64,000 bases of DNA from Varibaculum timonense_A. Lineage in GTDB: Bacteria; Actinomycetota; Actinomycetes; Actinomycetales; Actinomycetaceae. The position numbers and the translations under genes were made by a program. Below the pieces are notes generated by a model that did not search any database, was not told the DNA's origin, and saw only the letters and a list, made by a program, of their open reading frames with translations. Shown here piece by piece: positions 60,460 through 64,000 of this stretch. Location of the stretch: contig NZ_JAQEVU010000006.1 in assembly GCF_027694345.1 (NCBI RefSeq), positions 158,298 through 222,297 of the forward strand. Direction: 5' to 3'. Position 1 is the stretch's first letter, and every line of letters starts with the position of its first letter.

Positions 60460-61217
60460 ACATCACTCTGCGAGTTTGGCGTCAGTCTGCCCCAGATGCC
60501 GAGGGCGCTATTCATGAATACAAACTGCATGGTGTCAGCGAGGACTCCTCTTTCCTGGAGATGTTGGATATCCTCAACGAAGACCTGTTTGCCCGGGGTG
60601 AAGACCCGGTCGCCTTTGACTCGGACTGCCGCGAGGGTATTTGCGGTATGTGTGGTCTGGTGATTAATGGGGTTCCGCATGGCAATCACAAGCCGGGGGC
60701 AAAGGATAATGCCACCACTTGCCAGTTGCATATGCGTTCGTTCAAGGATGGGGACACCATCACTATTGAACCGTGGCGTTCAGCTGCTTTCCCCATCATC
60801 AAGGATTTGGTGGTTAATCGTAACGCTTTGGATCGTATTATTCAGGCGGGCGGATACATTTCGGTTAATACCGGAGCTGCTCCGGATGCGCATGCCACTC
60901 CGGTGCCCAAGAAAGACGCAGATCGCGCCTTCGAGGCTGCGGCTTGTATCGGGTGTGGAGCTTGCGTGGCTGCCTGCCCGAACGGTTCAGCGATGCTGTT
61001 TACCTCTGCGAAAGTAACTCATTTGGGGCTATTGCCCCAGGGTAAACCAGAGAATTTGCAGCGGGTGACCCGGATGCTCAATCAGATGAGTGCAGAGGGC
61101 TTTGGCGGTTGCACTAACTTTGGTGAATGTGCGGCGGTCTGCCCGAAGCAGGTTCCGCTGGACTTTATCGCGGTGCTTAACCGTCAGCTCGGTAAAGCGG
61201 TTTTGTCTGGGGTTTAA
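60456..61217 (+). CDS. sdhB: succinate dehydrogenase iron-sulfur subunit
   Basis: A 253-residue subunit with a plant-type [2Fe-2S] site (CREGICGMCG) and bacterial ferredoxin-type cysteines (CIGCGACVAACP, then CAAVCPKQV) for the [4Fe-4S] and [3Fe-4S] clusters. The GTG start overlaps the end of sdhA after AAGGAGCTACAA. It links the flavoprotein to the membrane anchor. A strong terminator follows 42 bases downstream. Confidence 0.97.
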   Translation: MNITLRVWRQSAPDAEGAIHEYKLHGVSEDSSFLEMLDILNEDLFARGEDPVAFDSDCREGICGMCGLVINGVPHGNHKPGAKDNATTCQLHMRSFKDGDTITIEPWRSAAFPIIKDLVVNRNALDRIIQAGGYISVNTGAAPDAHATPVPKKDADRAFEAAACIGCGACVAACPNGSAMLFTSAKVTHLGLLPQGKPENLQRVTRMLNQMSAEGFGGCTNFGECAAVCPKQVPLDFIAVLNRQLGKAVLSGV

Positions 61218-61259
61218 ATCTTTTGACAAACAGTTAAATAGCTGAGTGTTCATACGCCT

Positions 61260-61315
61260 CAAGGCGGGGTTCGAGATTTTCTCGAACCCCGCCTTGTATG
61301 TTTTATGTTTTCCAT
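61260..61315 (+). terminator. sdhCAB operon terminator
   Basis: A perfect 16-bp stem (CAAGGCGGGGTTCGAG at 61260-61275 against 61281-61296) with loop ATTTT, followed by TATGTTTTATGTTTT. A clear intrinsic terminator. Confidence 0.93.
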
Positions 61316-61584
61316 AGATTCCAGAATTGGAGGATAGGTGACCTTGGGAAGGATCTTGAGGGTCAATATCGGGTCAGTATCCATCTTGGGGTCTGCTGTA
61401 CGGGTGTAAAGTTGCCCTTAGTTTTAAATTAAGAGGTTGTGATGATTCTTAAAGCCTAGGGTGCTTAATAAGATTAAAGTCCAGCTGCTGCGGTTCTTTC
61501 CTGGGACAACCAGCAGTATTCCTTTAAAATCCCCTTTGAAACGGCAGATGCACCCCTGTATCATAGAAATGTTAGGAAAATGTC

Positions 61585-61612
61585 TGTCAAAAGTCGGGGG
61601 GGGGGGCATTCT
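61585..61612 (+). promoter_or_regulatory. candidate phase-variable promoter with an 11-G spacer tract
   Basis: TGTCAA (61585-61590, -35-like) and CATTCT (61607-61612, -10-like) are separated by 16 bases, eleven of which are an unbroken G run (61596-61606). Changes in the length of a G run in the spacer alter promoter strength, a known mode of phase variation (for example the porA promoter of Neisseria meningitidis). The boxes are weak matches; the G run is certain as read. Confidence 0.5.
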
Positions 61613-61677
61613 ATCTGCCGGCTTCGGGTAGGTTTTAGTCGCCTCTCCACTTAATAAGCCTTATGTCTGGGGGATTA

Positions 61678-64000
61678 ATGACCAAGGTCAGCACTTCCAC
61701 AGCGAGCAAGTGCTCGCTTGATTTCAAGCAAAAATTGTGGGCAGTTTTAGCAGCTGTCGCAATGGTAATTGCACTTTTGCCTGTATTTGCGGTCAGCACC
61801 GCTTTTGCGGATGACCCGATTCATTCCCCCGGGCAAGAGCTAGGGGAAAAACACGCCGTGAGCGGGAGGGTTTTTCTTGATCGCAGTGGTAGTCGCTCAT
61901 ACATGGAGCCAGATGATAAACAGGGTGCTTCAGATGGCGACATCGGTCTTGGCGGAGCTAAGGTCTACGCGCAATGGACTGATTACAACAACCGAAGGCA
62001 AAAAGGCGCCTTGTCGCCGGTCTACTATAGCCAGGCTCGGCCTGACGGTACCTACGTTATCCAGCTGCCAGATTGGACAGATTCATTTGGCACGGTTCAC
62101 AAATGGGAAGCTACGTTGGGTCAGACCCTACGGATTTGGGCTGATAATCCCGATTCCAGCAAATATACGCTTGCCTTTGTCGAAGGCGATTCAACCTTTG
62201 GCGGTCAGGGGGATCGCTATCGCGGTACTTGGAACGGAGTTATTGGGTTTAATCTTGCTGAAAATTACAATATCGCTTTCCAAGAGCGCCCCCAGTTTGA
62301 TCAGATGTTCCCGGCTGAAAACACCTGGAAGCAGAGCAGTCGCAAAGGGGGGGGTGGCGACGTTACCGGTCAAGTCTGGTATGAAGAGCGACAATCTAAA
62401 GGAAATTCTGAAGCCGTTCCAACTTTTAGTGCTGGCTTCGGTGAAGTGAAAGTTCCAGGGGTTAAGGTAGTTGGAGCTTATGTTCAAGATGAAGTAGCCC
62501 GCCGCTTTGACCAATGGAAAAAAGACAATAAAAACTACAAGCGTGACGAGTTCAAGGCAGCGCAACGTGAGATTATGAAAGCCTATGAGGCTGAAACCGG
62601 TAAATCCGCGATTGCTGAAACCGTTTACGACACCACAGATGCAGATGGTAAATATCATCTGCAGTTCCAGGGGCTGTGGGGAAATAGCTACAGTGCCAAA
62701 GGAATTATGAATGCCGGTACCTGGGGAGAATTGGTTCCCGAGGGTGCAAATGCTTCTTGGGCTAAGGCGAACCTGCGCAGTCGCCACGTAAACACAGAAT
62801 ATATGTATGTGGCTCCTGAACTTCCGAATGGTGTTGGCGGCTCGCTTAACAACTTCCGTGACAACATGTACCAAGACGGTTTGAACTGGACTCCAAATGC
62901 AACTACTGGTTCGATATCAAACGTCGAAAACGTGAACTTCGCCCTCCGGATAGAGGGACGTGACTTCCATATTGAAACCTATGACCAGACCACAAATCCG
63001 GCAAAACCGGGCGATACCGCTCCTACCAAGGCTACTGGTTTCGTTCCAAATAACACCTATGACATTGTTTGGACTGATGGTGACGGTAATGAGGTAAAGA
63101 CTTGTACAACCCAGGCATCTAACCTCGGCGTTGTGGAGTCCTGTGACTTCACTGTTCCGGCTAATCTTGCCAAGGACGAGATTTATACCGCGTCCATCTA
63201 CCCTGGCGGTTTCGACAAGCCAGTACGTGACCGGGCAATGGCGAAAGATAGTTTTGCTGTCAAGGTTACCCCTGAATATAAAACAACGACTATAGATTTG
63301 GATGGCACAGCCACGGTAGCGACGCCTATTAATAAAGAGAACAACACTAGATCCCCTGCCGATACAACTTATTCCGCTGCTGCTGCCGGTGACGTTCCAG
63401 CCTACCTGCTTGAGGGAGTAGACCAGTCAAAGGTTACGGTAGGTGCTCAAGCATGGGCAAAAGTTAACTCTGATGGCACAATTTCCCTGAACCCGAAGAA
63501 AGGAAGCGTAACTCCAGGCAGTTACCTGATTCCGGTCAAGATGACATATGGAAGCGGGAAAGACGCATACGAGCGGATAATTCTAGCTCCGGTTACCGTC
63601 CAAGATGCAAACGCTGATTCTGATGGTGATGGTGTCGCGGATGCTGCTGATAAGTGTGCTGGTGTTGCCGGTCCGTCTGCTAATAGTGGTTGCCCGGCTT
63701 GGGGTGATGGTAGTGGAACTCCGGGTACGGATGTGACTTTGCCAAAGGATGCGAAGAATGGTGCGTTGCCCGACTCGGTTAAGTGTTCTGCTGATAATGG
63801 TGCGACCTGCTCTGTTGAGAAGGACGGTAGTGTCAAGGTTTCTGTTCCTTCCGCTGCTACACCTGGTACCGAGATTACGGTTACTGTTAAGGATGGGGAC
63901 AAGACCTTGGATACATCCAAGGTGACGGTTATCAAACCTGCCGATGATGATGGTGATGGTGTCGCGGATGCTGCTGATAAGTGTGCTGGTACTCCTGCTG
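61678..64000 (+). CDS. secreted repeat-containing surface protein (3'-truncated by window edge)
   Basis: The open frame runs from ATG 61678 to the window edge without a stop, encoding at least 774 residues; an in-frame ATG at 61663 is an alternative start. A signal peptide (about 15-48) ends in FAVSTAFADD. Two SD-repeat-like modules begin with VSGRVFLDR (residue about 61) and VTGQVWYEER. Beyond residue about 640 come two thrombospondin-type-3-like repeats, DSDGDGVADAADKCAG and DDDGDGVADAADKCAG, likely calcium-binding, with a Rib-like module between them. An 8-G run at 62347-62354 codes for K-GGG in frame. The sorting signal, if any, is outside the window. Confidence 0.8.
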   Translation, partial: MTKVSTSTASKCSLDFKQKLWAVLAAVAMVIALLPVFAVSTAFADDPIHSPGQELGEKHAVSGRVFLDRSGSRSYMEPDDKQGASDGDIGLGGAKVYAQWTDYNNRRQKGALSPVYYSQARPDGTYVIQLPDWTDSFGTVHKWEATLGQTLRIWADNPDSSKYTLAFVEGDSTFGGQGDRYRGTWNGVIGFNLAENYNIAFQERPQFDQMFPAENTWKQSSRKGGGGDVTGQVWYEERQSKGNSEAVPTFSAGFGEVKVPGVKVVGAYVQDEVARRFDQWKKDNKNYKRDEFKAAQREIMKAYEAETGKSAIAETVYDTTDADGKYHLQFQGLWGNSYSAKGIMNAGTWGELVPEGANASWAKANLRSRHVNTEYMYVAPELPNGVGGSLNNFRDNMYQDGLNWTPNATTGSISNVENVNFALRIEGRDFHIETYDQTTNPAKPGDTAPTKATGFVPNNTYDIVWTDGDGNEVKTCTTQASNLGVVESCDFTVPANLAKDEIYTASIYPGGFDKPVRDRAMAKDSFAVKVTPEYKTTTIDLDGTATVATPINKENNTRSPADTTYSAAAAGDVPAYLLEGVDQSKVTVGAQAWAKVNSDGTISLNPKKGSVTPGSYLIPVKMTYGSGKDAYERIILAPVTVQDANADSDGDGVADAADKCAGVAGPSANSGCPAWGDGSGTPGTDVTLPKDAKNGALPDSVKCSADNGATCSVEKDGSVKVSVPSAATPGTEITVTVKDGDKTLDTSKVTVIKPADDDGDGVADAADKCAGTPA
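62347..62354 (+). repeat. 8-G homopolymer inside the surface-protein gene
   Basis: Eight consecutive Gs code for GGG after K223. The frame is intact at this length; gain or loss of one base would stop translation soon after. Such tracts are slippery in replication. Confidence 0.6.
63631..63994 (+). repeat. thrombospondin-type-3-like DNA repeat
   Basis: A block of about 40 identical bases (GATGGTGATGGTGTCGCGG.. through GATAAGTGTGCTGGT) occurs at about 63624-63663 and again at 63950-63990. It encodes the DGDGVADAADKCAG module. Identity at DNA level indicates recent duplication. More copies may lie beyond the window. Confidence 0.75.

Larger units (their letters stand above)
61218..61677. other. 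region between sdhB and the repeat-protein gene
   Basis: A 460-base gap without genes. It contains the sdh terminator (61260-61296), then about 250 bases in which I see nothing recognisable, then the poly-G tract promoter candidate (61585-61612), and GGGGGA just before the start codon at 61678. Confidence 0.6.

Noticed and set aside
61877..62449. A 190-codon plus-strand frame
   Set aside because: It is in another frame inside the clearly coding surface-protein gene, which has a signal peptide and recognisable repeats.
62191..62874. A 227-codon minus-strand frame
   Set aside because: It lies opposite the surface-protein gene, starts inside it and has no ribosome binding site; typical antisense shadow.

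Overview
The window is a 64 kb piece of an actinobacterial chromosome, probably from a moderate-GC member of the Actinomycetaceae (Varibaculum, Mobiluncus or a relative). That reading rests on the actinobacterial order truA - rplM - rpsI - coaA/glmM - glmS - nnr - alr - tsaE - tsaB - rimI, the zinc-binding uS14 and bL36, the actinobacterial-style rpoB, rpoC and argS proteins, cell-wall-anchored surface proteins with an LSNTG sorting motif, and a base composition that looks close to 50% GC. The genus is an inference from protein style; no database was searched. Ten Ns at 30326-30335 show that the sequence is a scaffold with at least one gap.

Layout. 1-2617: the end of one ABC exporter half and a complete second half. 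2881-10296: rpoB-rpoC, closed by a strong terminator. 10466-11629: a secreted metzincin protease with a Pro/Ser/Thr-rich tail, possibly preceded by a leader peptide. 11712-15209 (minus strand): a membrane-anchored HtrA-type protease, a small membrane protein and a fructosamine-kinase-like protein. 15293-17473: argS-argR. 17474-25927: an accessory stretch with structured intergenic repeats, tRNA-Arg(ACG), a 1329-residue sortase-anchored Zmp-like metalloprotease, a RelB/YoeB module whose toxin is frameshifted, two small unknown proteins, two VbhA-like antitoxins without a Fic toxin, and apparent remnants of a signal peptidase and a sortase-like gene.

25928-37598 is the ribosomal-protein backbone: rplN-rplX-rplE-rpsZ-rpsH-rplF-rplR-rpsE-rpmD-rplO, a secreted peptidase-like gene, then secY-adk-map, infA-rpmJ-rpsM-rpsK-rpoA-rplQ. 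It is followed by a polyphosphate-glucokinase-like ROK kinase and truA. A sugar cassette (GH36 alpha-galactosidase, binding protein, two permeases, and a divergent ROK regulator; 39487-45659) separates truA from rplM-rpsI. An intact RelB/RelE-type toxin-antitoxin pair (47217-47848) lies next to coaA. Then come glmM, glmS, nnr, alr, tsaE, tsaB, rimI (sugar-nucleotide and cell-wall precursors, NAD(P)HX repair, tRNA t6A modification) and sdhCAB. The window ends inside a secreted, repeat-containing protein gene (61678 to beyond 64000), with an 11-G tract in its likely promoter and an 8-G tract in its coding region.

The housekeeping genes carry out transcription, translation, secretion and precursor synthesis. 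The accessory genes are mostly surface-directed: host-protein-cleaving proteases, glycan use and a possibly phase-variable surface protein. This suits a mucosal commensal or opportunist. The most notable signals are the poly-G promoter tract, three helically phased TCTGGA repeats in front of htrA, a pair of intergenic hairpin repeats with compensatory changes, and the decayed or partial toxin-antitoxin modules.
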